Shown here one piece after another: positions 35,147-48,220 of a stretch of DNA of 64,000 nucleotides. The position numbers were made by a program, and so were the translations under genes. Origin of the DNA: Malachius bipustulatus (Eukaryota; Arthropoda; Insecta; Coleoptera; Melyridae); contig OU342633.1 of assembly GCA_910589415.1 (NCBI GenBank), positions 55,608,404 through 55,672,403 on the forward strand, in the 5' to 3' direction. The first letter of the stretch is position 1. Every line of letters begins with the position of its first letter. The notes under the pieces were generated by a model. It was not told the origin of the DNA. It was given only the letters and a program-made list of their open reading frames with translations, and ran no database searches.

Positions 35147-36003
35147 CAGGGTGAGGCGCGAGAACCTTAGGGCATTTTTATATGGAGAAGTCCTGGGAGT
35201 AGAAGTCTAAAAATTTGTGCGTGTATAATTTCGGTTTTGACGACCTGAACTAAAATATTCACAACCCCACACCACTTCCGGTTATACCGGAAGTTGCCAT
35301 ATTTTTCTTTTTTTAAATGGCACACCCTGTATATTATTACATTTTCAGATTGACTGAAAAAAATTAATAAAAATGATGTTTACAGTTCAAATTTGTAACG
35401 ACCAATTTATGACTTATAAACAAATGAAAATTGCAATTTTCCATTTTCAAAGCAGCTTAGCTTGAAAACGGGTCAAGATATCGGAAAACGGCTTACATGT
35501 CCCTATCCTAACTTTTTGTATACTACGCTAAAGTACCTACAAAAAAAAAAAATTATTTATTTTTTTTTTGAAAATCGCTGATTTTTTATCACTTTGTATA
35601 CAAATTTCATCAACACCATAGGATACTACGTGAAAAGTTAAGATAGGGACATGTAAGCCGTTTTCCGATATCTTGACCCGTTTTCGACCTAAGCTGCGTT
35701 GAAAATGGAAAATTGCGATTTTCATTTGTTTATAACTCATAAACCACTCGGTACAATTTTGAACTGTAAACCTCATTTTTATTGCATTTTTTCAGAGAAT
35801 CTGAAAATATAATAATATACAGGGTGTCCCATTTAAAATAAGAAAGTTGATGGCAACTTCCGGTATAACCGGAGATGGTGAGGGGTTGTGAATATTTTAG
35901 TTCAGCTCGGCAAAACCGAAATCATACACGTACAAATTTTTAGACTTCTACTCCCAGGATTTCTCCATATAAAAATGCCCTAAGGTTCTCGCGCCTCACC
36001 CTG
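35147..36003. mobile_element. Composite palindromic MITE (857 bp)
   Basis: Outer ends CAGGGTGAGGCGCGAG and inverse with TA flanks. Each outer 183-184 bp (35,147-35,329 and 35,820-36,003) itself starts and ends with CAGGGTG/CACCCTG next to TA, so two inverted copies of a short MITE bracket an inverted spacer (35,330-35,819). The whole folds back over about 400 bp per side. The 79-codon frame at 35,537-35,776 lies in the spacer palindrome and is not a gene. Confidence 0.8.
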
Positions 36004-36008
36004 TATAA

Positions 36009-37640
36009 TTACCTATGTACAACTTATATTTCATAGTTACTTTTATTGAGAGTTCTCTTATTACGCTGCTGGCAAACTAATAATAAAAACGCATTTTCAT
36101 ATATTTGTTTCCTATCCTGTTAATTTGATTTTAAAGTTTTCTATACACCCTTTTGCATGCAGAGGTTTTCAAACAATAAAATACGAGTTTATTAGAAGAA
36201 AACCTGATATAAGCCATCAAAATGTTCTTTCTAAATTAAGATATAAGTAATTTATATCAATAAACAATGAACCTATGTAAATAATTAAGGGGGCCAATAT
36301 AGCGCCCTAGGGTACACCAAATAGGGTAGCAATATTTATTTAATTTAAAAAAATACAGAAAACAGTATGTGAACCGTGCCCTTAACATATGGTAATTGAA
36401 AGTGGTGAATCATCCATTTGTTGGACTTACGGTCGAGATAATTTCTACCACTACCACCTCAGTTTGCATACATAAATCAACCGCTTGAGGATGAGTCTTC
36501 AATCTCAAGTTAGTGAAGCATAGATAAATACCTACTGAATATAATTATTGTGCTATTAAATAGGTTATAAGAAATAAATATGATAAATTTGTAAATAATT
36601 AATTAGATAAATAATTATTTGAGTCTGAAATTACTGAAAGGATCGCGTTATTACGATCCTTTTCCTGGTCTAAATAAACTGTAAAGAGTTATCTGGAAAG
36701 CTCCCATTCCAGACTCATCGCAGCATCAGAGACGAGGAGACAAGACACCTGTGTTTATATAAAGCAATTTCCCTGGGTAATTTCATCACTTTCTAATTAT
36801 AACTGAAATTCAGCATTAATTAACAAAGTACGAGAGGAAAATGAGTTTGATCATTATTCAGTAATAAGTTAGAGCTCCCTTCACCGTTAGACGTACAGCC
36901 CGGCAAGAGGAAAGAATAGGGATCACGCACTGACCCTTTCAAAATTATATACAAATTTAATTATACTTTAATAATGATCTGTAGTCGCCTTTGATAAATT
37001 ACTGCATTTAACTAATTGCTAGTTATCAGATTACACCTCGGTCCGTCGATGGGAGAGAGAGGTTGGCTGGATATACGTAGCTGGCTGGGCGGGGAGTTTT
37101 TGCCGTCCGGAGAGCGATACATCTCGAGAATGGTGGGCAAAAAGTCCTCGGCACCTCCTCGATTCAATACAGTAGATTGAGGCTACGCTACGTGGAGCTT
37201 TGACGGTGGCGGCGTCACAAGGCGACGCGAAATCCTCGGTACAGAGACGCCAGTGACGTATCATGTCAGGTAATATTTTTCGATCTGATTAGAAAGGTAT
37301 CAAACTTTATAAACTGTGATAATGGGTCAAAAATATCATTGGAGCGGAATAATAAAAGTCTCAGATAGCTTCATTGGAGAAAGCTGCATTTAAATGTTTC
37401 TTCTTTTGAATAATTAACACCATCCCACTTATGGAAGAAATTTAACGTCTGCACTTAGAAGACCACGAGACTCATGGAACAAAACAAACAGTAGAAAATT
37501 GTCAAAACATCAAAATCTTTATTAGAAGATTTCCTAATAAAATTTTGCTATGGGACTTAAGACCAAGAGTTTTGGACTTTCCAATAAAGATTTGCATGTC
37601 ACTTAAAACAGAGTAGTGCATAAAATTTAGGTAGAAGACT
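36009..37640. other. Intergenic DNA
   Basis: No gene recognised. About 36,475-36,620 resembles about 56,265-56,420 (shared gagtcttcaatctcaagtta with a CTTGAG/CTCAAG hairpin), a dispersed repeat. About 37,030-37,260 is GC-richer with a 77-codon minus frame but no known domain. Confidence 0.4.
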
Positions 37641-37779
37641 GCCAGGAGAATACTCTCATGTCTAAACATCAACAAGAAAGCAAGATCAGACAGCATACCA
37701 GCACCAGCAATTGTCCTGATAAAAAGCGCACCAGAACTGACTACACTGACTACACAAAATCAGGCAATTTGATACGTCC

Positions 37780-38720
37780 TACTTATAGTGTTGTGTTTTT
37801 TCACAATCCTGAAAGTCTGCCCATTTACAATCCATTCCAAAAAAATGGGAAGAAAATTCATTGGGGTAACAGCACTGCTTCTCCAAATCTCTAAGGTGGT
37901 GGAAAAGGTCATCAACTCAGAAATTCTCTCTCATCTTGAGCGATTACCAGTACGGGCGTAAAGGAGCTACTGCAGACTTGTTGGCTTATCTGACTCACCT
38001 CTAAAAGTGGGTTTCCATTTTCTTTGCCTCAGGAGTGCCCCAAGACTCTTTGTCATCACCCACTCTATTCCTTCTTTATATAAATGACCCCCTCAACATA
38101 ACATCAAACCAGATTCATAGTTTCGCTCGCTGATCCACAGGGAATTAACATTCCCGAAAGCTGCCACATCCACGGATTGTCTTATCATGATACTACATAG
38201 CAATTCTGGCCTAAATGCTACAGTAGATTAGGGCTTTGATATCTTTGGTTCAATTCAAAGATCTAAAAACCCCAGGAATGCGTATATATTTATGACTATT
38301 GTTAGTGGTAGCTTGTTTTAGGGTGACCTTGTCAAAACAGCTGCCAGAAAACAGAGATTCCTCGACAGATCAACAACACTTCCTGCACCAAAAGAGTTGC
38401 TGACTATTTATGGGGCAGCGATCCGACACAATCGAATACTGTTCTCAGGTGTGGAATTATGTCCCTAAATTCTGCCTCTGAAGCTCATTGACTCTATCCG
38501 AAGAAAAGCAATCCGCTAGAGGTGTGCCTGAAGAGAGCAGACTGTTACTTTGTCACTGTGATTTAACGGAGCAGTCACAATATGTGACACAGGTGTGTAT
38601 ACCGGCCTACTATAATACAGCCTTCCATGCTTTGTTCTCCGCGGTTATTTTCAATGTGAAGTCTCATAGAACATCAAACGGCGATCGCAAGGCTGTCAGA
38701 CCATGAGATGTTTCAGTAAA
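37780..38720 (+). pseudogene. Non-LTR retrotransposon reverse transcriptase, decayed
   Basis: Broken plus-strand frames spell a non-LTR reverse transcriptase. About 37,875-37,990 gives a LLLQISKVVEKVIN-like finger segment followed by QYG-KGATADLLAYLTHL. About 38,030-38,135 gives SGVPQDSLSSPTLFLLYIND (family SGVPQGSVLGPLLF-YIND), ending near SFA before a stop where FADD should be. About 38,330-38,520 gives a thumb-like segment and LPLKLIDSIRRKAIR. Several stops and frameshifts show it is dead. It is unrelated in orientation to the intact copy at 45,803. The 72- and 78-codon frames are pieces of it or incidental. Confidence 0.7.
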
Positions 38721-41700
38721 CTGCTTTCTTGCTATGCTACAGCTGCTATTAGTTTTACCACTTGGATCTAGGTCTTACTTTTCTTTTAATGGAGCAGGAA
38801 CAGGTTGTGACTGCTCCGACGAATGACCAGATTGGCACATCATAGGTAATAGGTCTCTAACTGACTCACTAACATCCTTCAGAACGTCAGCGGTTGGTGG
38901 GTATGACCTTTCCGTGGTCTATCGATACTTTTTTAATGGAAACTGCTCTAGGGAGCTGCTTGAAACTCTGATTCTTTCAAGAGTTTTTTTTGGAGGCTGT
39001 TTCCGTCAAACCCTGGGTATCCATGAATTTACATGCAGTTAGCCTCATTACATTAAAGATCGTTTCTCCCTAGAGCGTGTCGTCCCCTGGTCCTCTTTAC
39101 CAGAAATCAAGCTACCTCCGCAGACTTTCTAGGTCGGGAGTGATTATAGGCTCGCCTTCAAGGCAATCTGATAGGGGGAAAATGTCTCATAGTTCATCAA
39201 AAAGAACGCATTTTTTTTACAAAATGAATATTCGATTATTTACCCAGCAGCCCGGCTAGGCATTATCATTCCTGCGCCGCTGTCTTGGCGACTACCCGTC
39301 GCCTCCACCTATACGCATTGTTCCTGTTCCTCCCTAATCTTAGTTGATGCTAGCTGCGCTATCCATCATCAACGCCGGCTGACGGATGGAGAGCCTCTCC
39401 AACAGGAGAATGGAGGCCGGGAAGGTAACAATGTAATGTGCCATTAGCAGGGGAGAGCATTGGCTTTGTTGTGGCGATGATTTGCGATTCGGGGTAAGGG
39501 TAGCGTGAGGGATCCGGATCGGGATCGTCTACCGTCTACCTAGTGCACCTTATAGCACGGAGAGACCTGGAGGGTAGACAGTTGGATGGATCGGTCTGCA
39601 TTAGCTTGGCTGCTTGTTATGCATCGTTAGGTGATTATAATGGGGGCGAAATAATATCACTTGAAATAGTTAAGATATGGATACCTACGGCACAGTGGTG
39701 GATAGATTTATTCAAGGTGATTTCTTCCAAAAAGTTTGTTCATTCGAGCTTGGAAGCTGTTTTCGATTTATCAAACAAATTTGAATTACAGAATCGAGAT
39801 TGTCTCCTGCATTATAGAAAACCGGGAGTTATAAATATTAAACCTGTTACATCTGAGAGACACTTTTTGTTTCCCTTTTGCCTTAATATTTATTCCCGGG
39901 GAATATATAACACAACCTAAATATAACTCCGGGTTTATAGGCATCGAGATCAGAGTACCCAGTGTGCGAATACAAATACGTCGTTAAGAATTCATAAGAC
40001 ATATCAATAGCTTTTGTTACTGTTTCGAATCTTTGAGATATTCCGAAAAGTGCACAAAAGGGGGGCGCCCGCCTCACAATTAGGTATTCTGGTTGTGGAG
40101 GTAAAACTAAATCGAATTAAATACACACAACTCTTCCCTTTGAAGTTGAACTCGGCGGCCGTCGCGGATGCGAGAACGAGAATGAAGTTGAAAAAACCGA
40201 ATCCGTCGGGTGTTTTCCTAAATACCTAAGGCGAATGCTGAAGTATCAAATTAAGAAATAAGGAGTTTTACTGAAGCGTATACTCTGAACACCCGGCTAA
40301 GTTCTACTCGGCTCAGATAAAGGCGACCGAATTAATAAGGGTGCTTCTAGACTCCCCTATATTGACAGACAAAAATAAACGCCTATGATACTTATACTCC
40401 TACTGTATAAGTAGGTAATTCAAGTCCTGATTATTTTCACGCACAACACTTTTATTATTAATATTTTTGAGTGATAAAATGCGTTCTTTCCTATATCTTA
40501 GAGTCGTTGTCGCGATGTAATTTGTCTTGAATTTTGACTTACCTAATTAAATTTTGGTACCTAACTCAGTGTGTGCAAATGAAAATTAGCGTTACTTAAT
40601 TATATTTCTGGTCGTACTATACCCTATACTTTGGAAAGTTGTAAGAAGTTCAAGAAAAAAATTATTTTAAAAATCTTTAACCTAATCAACTCATTTCGCT
40701 TTAAAATTAAGTCTTTCAGGTTTCCTAATTTAAAAAGGAACGCACTCTTTGAAAAACTCAATTTAACTGACCAAGAAGTAAATTGAGCGATCCAAAGAGG
40801 ACTCATAAGTGTTTTAAGTGGTTGTTTTTCCGCTCGAGATGTAAGCGGGCAAGATGATTGAATCCCCATATTGGATCCGCCGGCTTGTAGCCCTTTAAGG
40901 GTCTCTTCTCGAATATCCAAATGTAATAAGAAATCATCGAATACCTCGGGTTCTCCTTTGCGGTTTTCGCAGGCTTTGCATACACATCAGTGCTCTCGCC
41001 GCTGCCCCTGGAGTAGCCTCTGGCCTCACAGGCGACCTGGCCCTTCTGTAAACAAGGGTCACTCGCCTTATAAAAATACCGATCCGCAGGACATAAGGTA
41101 CACCTAACAAAAGATGATATTATCCTCCTGCGCCGCGTCCCACCGCGTATGATGCTTTCCTTGGCATTCTCCTCTATAAAAATATAAATATCTAATATAT
41201 GAAAATATCTAATAATATAATGTAAAATAGAGGGCTAATACGAAGATCTTATTCATCTGATCAGATATTTCAACCCTCTCACCCCGAAAAAAGCTATAAT
41301 TTCATCCGTCATAAAAATGGAAATCCTCCATCTTCAAGAGACGTGACAACTAACATGTTAATTTTTTATCATCTTCGTCTGAGGATAAAGATGAATTATC
41401 CTCTTATGCATGGATATCTACCTACAACAACGAGCTCTTTTAGATTTTTCCTAATACGTATAGGTGAGTATGATGATGAGTAAGACGGCTTAATGCAAAG
41501 ATGACTTAATTTTAAGACTTAATTTTCTCTTTGATTGTTTTTGATTGTGGATTTGTTTTCCATTCTTCAAGCTCTCAATTATTTTATTTATGAGAAATAC
41601 GAAGTCTGGATTTCCTATATTCAAGAACCCCCAGACATTTTTTGAATCCCCCCCCCCCAGCCAAAAGTAATCGTATAGAATTTTTGTTTCTGGAGTTGTG

Positions 41701-43267
41701 ATGTAATCGGAATCACCATGAAATTATACCATGCTATTATTTTTTTTAAGGGACGATGACTAATACATAAGGGTCGAAAGAACAATGAGTCCAACTAAAA
41801 CGTTTGCTTATTGAATCCATAGCTTTCTTCTAATGATGCTCTGCAATTTTCTTATTCCAGCTTCGTGAGCCTATTATGTCTTCTTCCATTAAAATGGTTA
41901 CGTGAAATGGTAAATAAGAAAGAGAGTAATCTTTCCAACAACAGCAATTTTCAAAAAAATATTAAAACACCTATGCCTATGAAAAATAAACGAAAAACTT
42001 TATATACGTAGGTATAGATCTCCTGTTCGTGTCAATAGTAAATCAGCTCTATAGTAGTATAGTATATTGTCGTGAGCGCAAATCAGTGCAGGATATCTCT
42101 TATATTGGCTAAATTCCTCCTATCTCTTATTTAACGTGAACGCGAGCAAACACATCGAAAGCTCCCGTATTCCTTATCCCACGGCCGGTTTGATTAAATT
42201 CTGATCCTGGTTGTCGGGGCAGGAATTCGCGTCGGGTCCAATATTAGCGTCTCCTTGTAGGTGGTAACACACTCGGACCTGCAGATAAAAGTAATTTGCC
42301 TGCAAATGTGACAGTGTAAAGTCCCCGTCGTCTCCCAATAACAATCGCCGATCGGCAAATTGCAGGCGATACGTGATATATGTGACACGGGAGGGGAAAT
42401 TAGACAAGGAGCCGACGCCTGCTACGATCCTTCAGCACCGGGATTATATTTATGTCCACGGCTTCCCTGATTTAATGTTACCGTTTAAACTTTCACTCTC
42501 CGATCGGGGGAATGCCGAATTAGTTTAACATCTATGAAAATGTCTGGGAAAAATTCAATAAAGGTTCCCGGAATTGCCAAAATTCCTACCATCAAAAAAC
42601 TTAGATCGCGCGTCGCTTAGATGCCACCCGTTCTAAAAGGAAACGGAAAAATAACATAAAATTTTACATACCTATTAAAAGGTCCAATTCATATTTTTTG
42701 TTTCCCAAAAATACCTATAAATGCAATAATTTTTCGGTGAAACATTTCATATAGTATACGAGTTCTATTATTAAATGGTGATGTATAATTTAGCAATTGA
42801 ATAATACACGATTCAGGAACGGTAGCGCCTAGTTTAGCTTGCTGACATATCACGGCGTATCGGTGAAGTTTACAGTAACCACAGGAGTATATTTCACCAC
42901 AATCCAATTCAGGGAAGTGTATAAACCGGGAAACTGGATGCCCAATTAAGGGAGAGACATGGGCTCACATGTGTATCGAGCCTGATTTGATAAAACTAGT
43001 TTACAGTCTTCCAGGACCTATTTAAGTCCAATTTCAGTTCCGGCAAATTGCTTCTCAATGTCTCTAAATACGTCCTATTCACTCTGTGTAGGTGAATCCA
43101 TGCAGTCTTTGAAAGGGGGCACCTCTACTTGACAGGACGATTCATTGAAAGCGTTCTGGGAAGTTGGGAGTGCGAAGGAAATTATTATGCAATATAAGCG
43201 TTAGAATTATTATTGGAAGGGAGAGGGATTAAAATTACAATTCAACTTATATATCTATGGAACATAG
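38721..43267. other. Long intergenic stretch without recognised genes
   Basis: Contains a GC-richer patch at about 39,260-39,560, a C-run at about 41,648-41,660 and a second GC-richer patch at about 42,170-42,430. A 125-codon plus frame at 39,543-39,920 and a 98-codon minus frame at 40,624-40,920 have no recognisable domain and unremarkable composition. These could be exons or regulatory DNA, but I cannot support a call. Confidence 0.4.
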
Positions 43268-43277
43268 ACTACTATGT
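43268..43277 (+). repeat. Target-site duplication, left (ACTACTATGT)
   Basis: Ten bases abutting the ACCCAAGCAGCACA end; the right flank at 50,790-50,798 is ACTACATGT, differing by one missing T. Confidence 0.55.
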
Positions 43278-43559
43278 ACCCAAGCAGCACACTTTAGTTT
43301 AAAAAACGTTTTTATTCATGTATTACCGTACGTATAGATATACGGTCGATGATCTACGTGCGCACGAACGTTCGAATGTCCGCCCGTTAAACGTATATAA
43401 CATTGGAAAGAATAAAGGTCTATTTGTACTATCTGAATAAATGAGGTAAAAACGTATTAAATAGTGATAGTTTTAAAGGTTTAAAAGAAACGTTTTCTAC
43501 ATATTAAAAACAATCCACTTATAAACGTATTTATAAGAACGTATTTTCTGACATTGAAA

Positions 43560-44150
43560 ATAAACGTATTCTCTACGTATGTTTGACTCCCGATTTTACG
43601 CGTTCATTGACACCAAATGTTATACGCATCTAAAGGACATATATTTTACCTTCACTTTTGAATAAATTTTAAACGTATGTTGACACCCAATGGTATACGT
43701 ATTTTTTCACTCAATGCTATACGTATTTAAATGACGTATTTTTACCTGCACTTTTGAACTAATTTAAAACGTATGTGGACACCCAATCGTATACGTATGT
43801 CGACACCTAATCGTTTACGTATGTTGACACTCGATGCTATACGTATTTAAATGACGTATTTTTACCTTCACTTTTGAATTAATTTTAAACGTATGTGGAC
43901 ACGCAATCATATACGTATGTTGTCACTCGATGCTATACGTATTTAAATGACGTATTTTTACCTTCACTTTTGAATTAATTTTAAACGTATGTGGACACGC
44001 AATCATATACGTATGTTGACACTCAATGCTATACGTATCTTAAAGACGTATATTTGGCGTTTACTTTTTAATAAAATTTAAACGTATGTTGACACGCAAT
44101 CGTATACGTATATTAACACCCAATTGTATACGTATGTTCTTAGGATGTAT
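43560..44150 (+). repeat. 24-bp / 96-bp tandem repeat with ACGTAT motifs
   Basis: A 24-bp module (acgtatgttgacactcaatc plus four bases) repeats, often grouped into 96-bp blocks starting aaacgtatgt at about 43,671, 43,767, 43,887, 43,983 and 44,080; one interval is 120 bp (one extra module). It probably represents subterminal motifs of the enclosing element. Confidence 0.8.
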
Positions 44151-45578
44151 ATTATCTTTAATCCACCCTATGGTAAATATTTTTGTAATCCTTTCATGTA
44201 CTGAAAAATCCACAAAAAAATTCTTGAAAGAAACCAATTACCTAATACAGTACCCAGTCAAAAATTTATTTTTGGTATAGGTACCTAATTTAGAATCATT
44301 ATTAGCAAAAAATATAATTGAAAAAACTTATACTTACCTTATTATATTGATTTTCAATATAGGTCCAAATTAATCTTCATCAGTAATCAATAAATATATC
44401 ATTTTTTAACAGGATTATTAAGGTTTATGGTTTGATATATTTATTATTTGAATCTGACTCGTATCATTTGCTGCTATAACTCTGAGTACCTATAATACTC
44501 TATTATAATACCTATTTAAAAAACGAGATAAATTTGAACCTATGAATTCAATAAATGTCCTTCTGCCTATTATAACAAGCTGTATAAAAGTTTTATAGTA
44601 ACTAGAAAAATTAAATTTTGCAAATTGGAAATTACAAATGACTAGGGCATCAGAAAAAAACACCTAATAAACTGTAAGTTTTTATTAGGAAAATGCAGCC
44701 TTAACTTGAAAAAAACATTGAACATTAATAGTTGTATGTCTTCAAATAATTAAAATTATTGTTAAAGATATTAATTTTGTGAGAATGAATCTACCACACA
44801 AGCAAATATTTTTTTCTTTTAGGTATTTATAAGTTCGCTCACTATCTAATAACATAAAGCATAAATTCAATATTCGAGAAAACAAAATTAATATTTGGTA
44901 ACACTCTAACACTCACTGTTGTACCTATATAATATTAATTATTTCTTACTCCTCCTTTTACTATTTTTGTGTCTTCTTATTGAATCAGTGTCTCTACTTT
45001 GCTAACTTCAGCCAATCTTTCAGTTCTTTTACAAAATTTCGTATGTCGGTGCATGGTAAAAGTTTAAAAGCTGCTCTCTTCCCGAATAGGACGGTTTTAC
45101 AGCCTCTAAAATTAGTCTAGATTATTATTTTGCACATTATAGGTACCAGTTATTATAGTTTTGTGTATATGTAATTATAAATTAATGTAATTATAATAAT
45201 TATAAATGTGTATGATACTTACATCATTCTTGTCTCTTTCACTGGGCGTTTATCTCGGCCTGATCTGCTATTGAGAATACATTCAGTGGACAATTTGCAA
45301 ATTTTTCCCTGATGTTTTGAAGGGTAGAAAAGGCCACCACTAAAATGTATTTTGCACGTAACTTTTTCTCACACCTGTATCGCCATTTTTAAATCCATCA
45401 ATCCCAGAAATCGTATCTCAGCTCAGATACGCACCTACCTACCTATGAAAATGTTAAAATGGTATTTATTATTATTGATTGAAAACTTTGTTAGGTAAGT
45501 ACTTACTTTGCACGTAACGTAATTCCATCATTCACTTTACTATGGTGTTATAACTCGTAACTCGTGTTATAATAACTT
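44151..45578. other. Element interior, no genes
   Basis: AT-rich sequence between the subterminal array and the retrotransposon tail; nothing recognised. Confidence 0.45.
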
Positions 45579-45606
45579 TAGATTAGATTAGATTAGATTA
45601 TCTTTA
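45579..45606 (-). repeat. Retrotransposon 3' tail, (AATCT)n-type microsatellite
   Basis: GATTA repeated about five times just beyond the reverse-transcriptase frame. On the element's sense strand this is a 3' terminal pentanucleotide repeat instead of poly-A, as in several Jockey/CR1-group non-LTR elements. Confidence 0.7.
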
Positions 45607-45802
45607 TTTGACCACGTATACATAAAATTATGTTTGTAGCAAGTCAAGGCGTACTACATGCGCACAAATATTAGTACAATGTACCTAATCACAGATATAC
45701 AATCTAACAAAAATGTAGTGTACATCGAGAAAATAAAACATATACAATAATAAAACACAGAAAACTAGACATAATAGTGTATAAAACAACAATAAAAACA
45801 AG

Positions 45803-48220
45803 TCAAAGTTTCAGGTCATATGCACATCGGTGAGCGCCGTCCCAACAGACCACCTCGTCCAAATATTCATTAATTGAGTAAAAGCAGTGGCTTAGGAGAT
45901 AGGATCTGAGCGTACTTTTGAACCTGTTGGCGTCAAGAAGCCTTACACATCTAGGCAGTGCATTATAGAGTCCATAATTTAAACTATTCTTCCGCGATCT
46001 TGTCAGTCTGAAGCGATCTGTCCGAATGTCGTCCGCGCCACGTGTGAAGTAGTTATGGACGTCTGACTGCTTTATTAATTGGTCAGATTTTTCATGAATC
46101 TTAAGCAGAACATTAAGTATATACAGGGATGGTAACGGAAGTATCCTCAGCTTTTTGAACAATGGCCTGCAGTGATCATTGAAAGGTGCATTAGCCAATA
46201 TACGGATTGCCTTTTTTTGCAATCTAAAAATATGTAGAGTCTCTGTAGCAGCGCCCCAGAGAACAACCGCATAACTCAGGCTAGAATGGAATAAAGAAAA
46301 ATAGACCACTCTCAGGGGGCCGGGACCAATGCTGGATCTCAGCCTACGAATCAGGAAAAGAACACTAGATAATCTGTGTCTTAAATACTGGACATGACAG
46401 TCCCAGGTCAGGGTGTTGTCCAAGGTAACTCCAAGCAGTCTCGCACTATCTATTCTGGATTCAGAACGACGCGTCAAGAACTGCAACTTTTGTGTTTTAC
46501 CAGTGTTCAGTTTTAACCTGTTTGCTGTAAACCAATCCTGTGCCCTCCTTTCGGTTTCGTCAGTATTTGCTGTTAATTCTGACAGATTTTTTCCCGTGCA
46601 AACGAAGGTGACATCGTCCGCAAACATTACAGACTTACATGGGTGCATAAATCCCTCTAGATCATTTATATATATGATAAATAATAAAGGACCCAGCACC
46701 GACCCCTGAGGTACACCATGTTTGATCAATCTGAAATCAGACAGGATGTTATTACACCAAACTGCCTGAGAACGCCCCGTCAAGTACGAGCGTATAAGAG
46801 ACAGCGGGATCCCGCGAATGCCATAGTGATTAAGCTTGTCCAGTAATATATCATGCGAGATGCAATCAAAAGCTTTGGAAAGATCACATAGTGTAATCGA
46901 GGTACATCTACCCGCCTCAAGGCCCTCGACCACACCATCAACAATGTCGAGAAGAGCATCTGCCGTAGAGGAGCCCTGACGAAACCCAAATTGACTCTCA
47001 CCAAGGAATTTGTTCTCTTCAAAATAACCGTAGAGAGCTCGTTTTATTAATTTTTCCGTAATTTTTCCAAATATGGAGATGATGGAGATCGGTCTGTAGT
47101 TATCAATAACAGAACTGTCACCTTTTTTTAAAATAGGTATCACTTTGGTAGTTTTAAAAGCATCCGGAAAAATACCAGTGCTTAATATAAGATTTATAAG
47201 GCGAGTTAAGGGCTGTACCATTGTACTGGAAATCTCTTTGATTACATAACTATTCAGTCCATCTACATCTAGGCATCCCGAGTTTTTTAGCGAACGTATA
47301 ACATCCAAAACATCCGCCTCCATAACCGGCCTGAAAAAGAAGGAGTTTCTCGGAGTCGGGAAATTTTTGTAGGCAAACAGATCAGTATCTGATGCTAAGG
47401 GAAGAGATTTTATGATATTCTCCGCTATATTTACGAAATACTCGTTCAAAGAGTCAGGGGAAATGCGATCATAGTTATCATTGAACACATTTACATTTTT
47501 ATTTCTCTCAAAATTAACTATCTTCCAGCAAGCCTTTGATTTATTTCCAGCTGACAGAATGAAGTTATCGTAGGCCAACTTTTTTGCATTTTTTATGCGT
47601 TTACTATATTCTGCCTTGTAAGATTTATATGCTTTCACATCATCGGAACTTCCCGTCATATCAGCTATAAGTTTGATGCCAGACAGTGTATTCCTCATTG
47701 CTCTTAGGTCGTCTCCATACCAGAGAACTGGTGATTTTTTATTCTTTAATTCCAACACCTTCATTGGAAAAAATTTGCTCACCAAGGAACCAAGTGTGTT
47801 GGTTATACAAGATGCAAGAAAATTTACATCATTGCTGACGCAAACATCACCCCAATCCAGACCGGCCAAAGCATGGGTCAATTTCTTTACGCCCTTCCTA
47901 GTTATGACTCTATTGAACGTCGTGTAATCCCTCGCTTTTTGTCTCCCCTCAAGTATTATATATTGACCACGGTGATCAGCAATGCCGAGTTCAACAACTC
48001 CAGTCTGAATGGACTGTGTATCAAGGTCAGTAAAAATATTATCGACACAGGTAGCAGACCGGGCTGTAACTCTGGTATAGTCGGAGATGGTGTGAGTTAG
48101 GCCAAATGAGCTCAACAGAGATTTAATCTCCCGCAATGCAGGCGAATCAATCATAAAATCAATATTTATGTCGCCCATAATTACAACTTTCATGTTGGGT
48201 TTCATTATATCGCTCAACAA
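45803..48220 (-). CDS. Non-LTR retrotransposon endonuclease/reverse transcriptase (ORF2), 5'-truncated
   Basis: The 805-residue uninterrupted frame is the C-terminal part of a non-LTR polyprotein that nicks target DNA and copies its own RNA into it. Residues 1-90 are the end of an APE-type endonuclease: GDINID at 16-21, VDNIFTD near 59, ADHRGQ at 81-86. The reverse transcriptase runs from about 355 to 610: NYRPIS 374-379, LCDLSKAFD 444-452, HGVPQGSVLGP 501-511, catalytic FADD 533-536, LLGVTL near 595. The thumb and C-terminal domain follow; no RNase H is seen. The listed first codon is TTG. The frame is open for eight more codons to a TGA at 48,245-48,247, so the N-terminal endonuclease half is missing through 5' truncation and there is no genuine start. 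Clade probably Jockey/CR1 group. All catalytic residues of the reverse transcriptase are intact, so the insertion is recent. Confidence 0.92.
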   Translation of the reverse strand: MLSDIMKPNMKVVIMGDINIDFMIDSPALREIKSLLSSFGLTHTISDYTRVTARSATCVDNIFTDLDTQSIQTGVVELGIADHRGQYIILEGRQKARDYTTFNRVITRKGVKKLTHALAGLDWGDVCVSNDVNFLASCITNTLGSLVSKFFPMKVLELKNKKSPVLWYGDDLRAMRNTLSGIKLIADMTGSSDDVKAYKSYKAEYSKRIKNAKKLAYDNFILSAGNKSKACWKIVNFERNKNVNVFNDNYDRISPDSLNEYFVNIAENIIKSLPLASDTDLFAYKNFPTPRNSFFFRPVMEADVLDVIRSLKNSGCLDVDGLNSYVIKEISSTMVQPLTRLINLILSTGIFPDAFKTTKVIPILKKGDSSVIDNYRPISIISIFGKITEKLIKRALYGYFEENKFLGESQFGFRQGSSTADALLDIVDGVVEGLEAGRCTSITLCDLSKAFDCISHDILLDKLNHYGIRGIPLSLIRSYLTGRSQAVWCNNILSDFRLIKHGVPQGSVLGPLLFIIYINDLEGFMHPCKSVMFADDVTFVCTGKNLSELTANTDETERRAQDWFTANRLKLNTGKTQKLQFLTRRSESRIDSARLLGVTLDNTLTWDCHVQYLRHRLSSVLFLIRRLRSSIGPGPLRVVYFSLFHSSLSYAVVLWGAATETLHIFRLQKKAIRILANAPFNDHCRPLFKKLRILPLPSLYILNVLLKIHEKSDQLIKQSDVHNYFTRGADDIRTDRFRLTRSRKNSLNYGLYNALPRCVRLLDANRFKSTLRSYLLSHCFYSINEYLDEVVCWDGAHRCAYDLKL

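Noticed and set aside
37031..37264. 77-codon minus ORF in GC-richer DNA
   Set aside because: No domain; composition alone can keep the frame open.
39543..39920. 125-codon ORF as a gene
   Set aside because: No recognisable motif and no supporting start or splice context.
46413..46709. Plus-strand ORFs across 46,400-48,100
   Set aside because: Antisense shadows of the retrotransposon reverse transcriptase.
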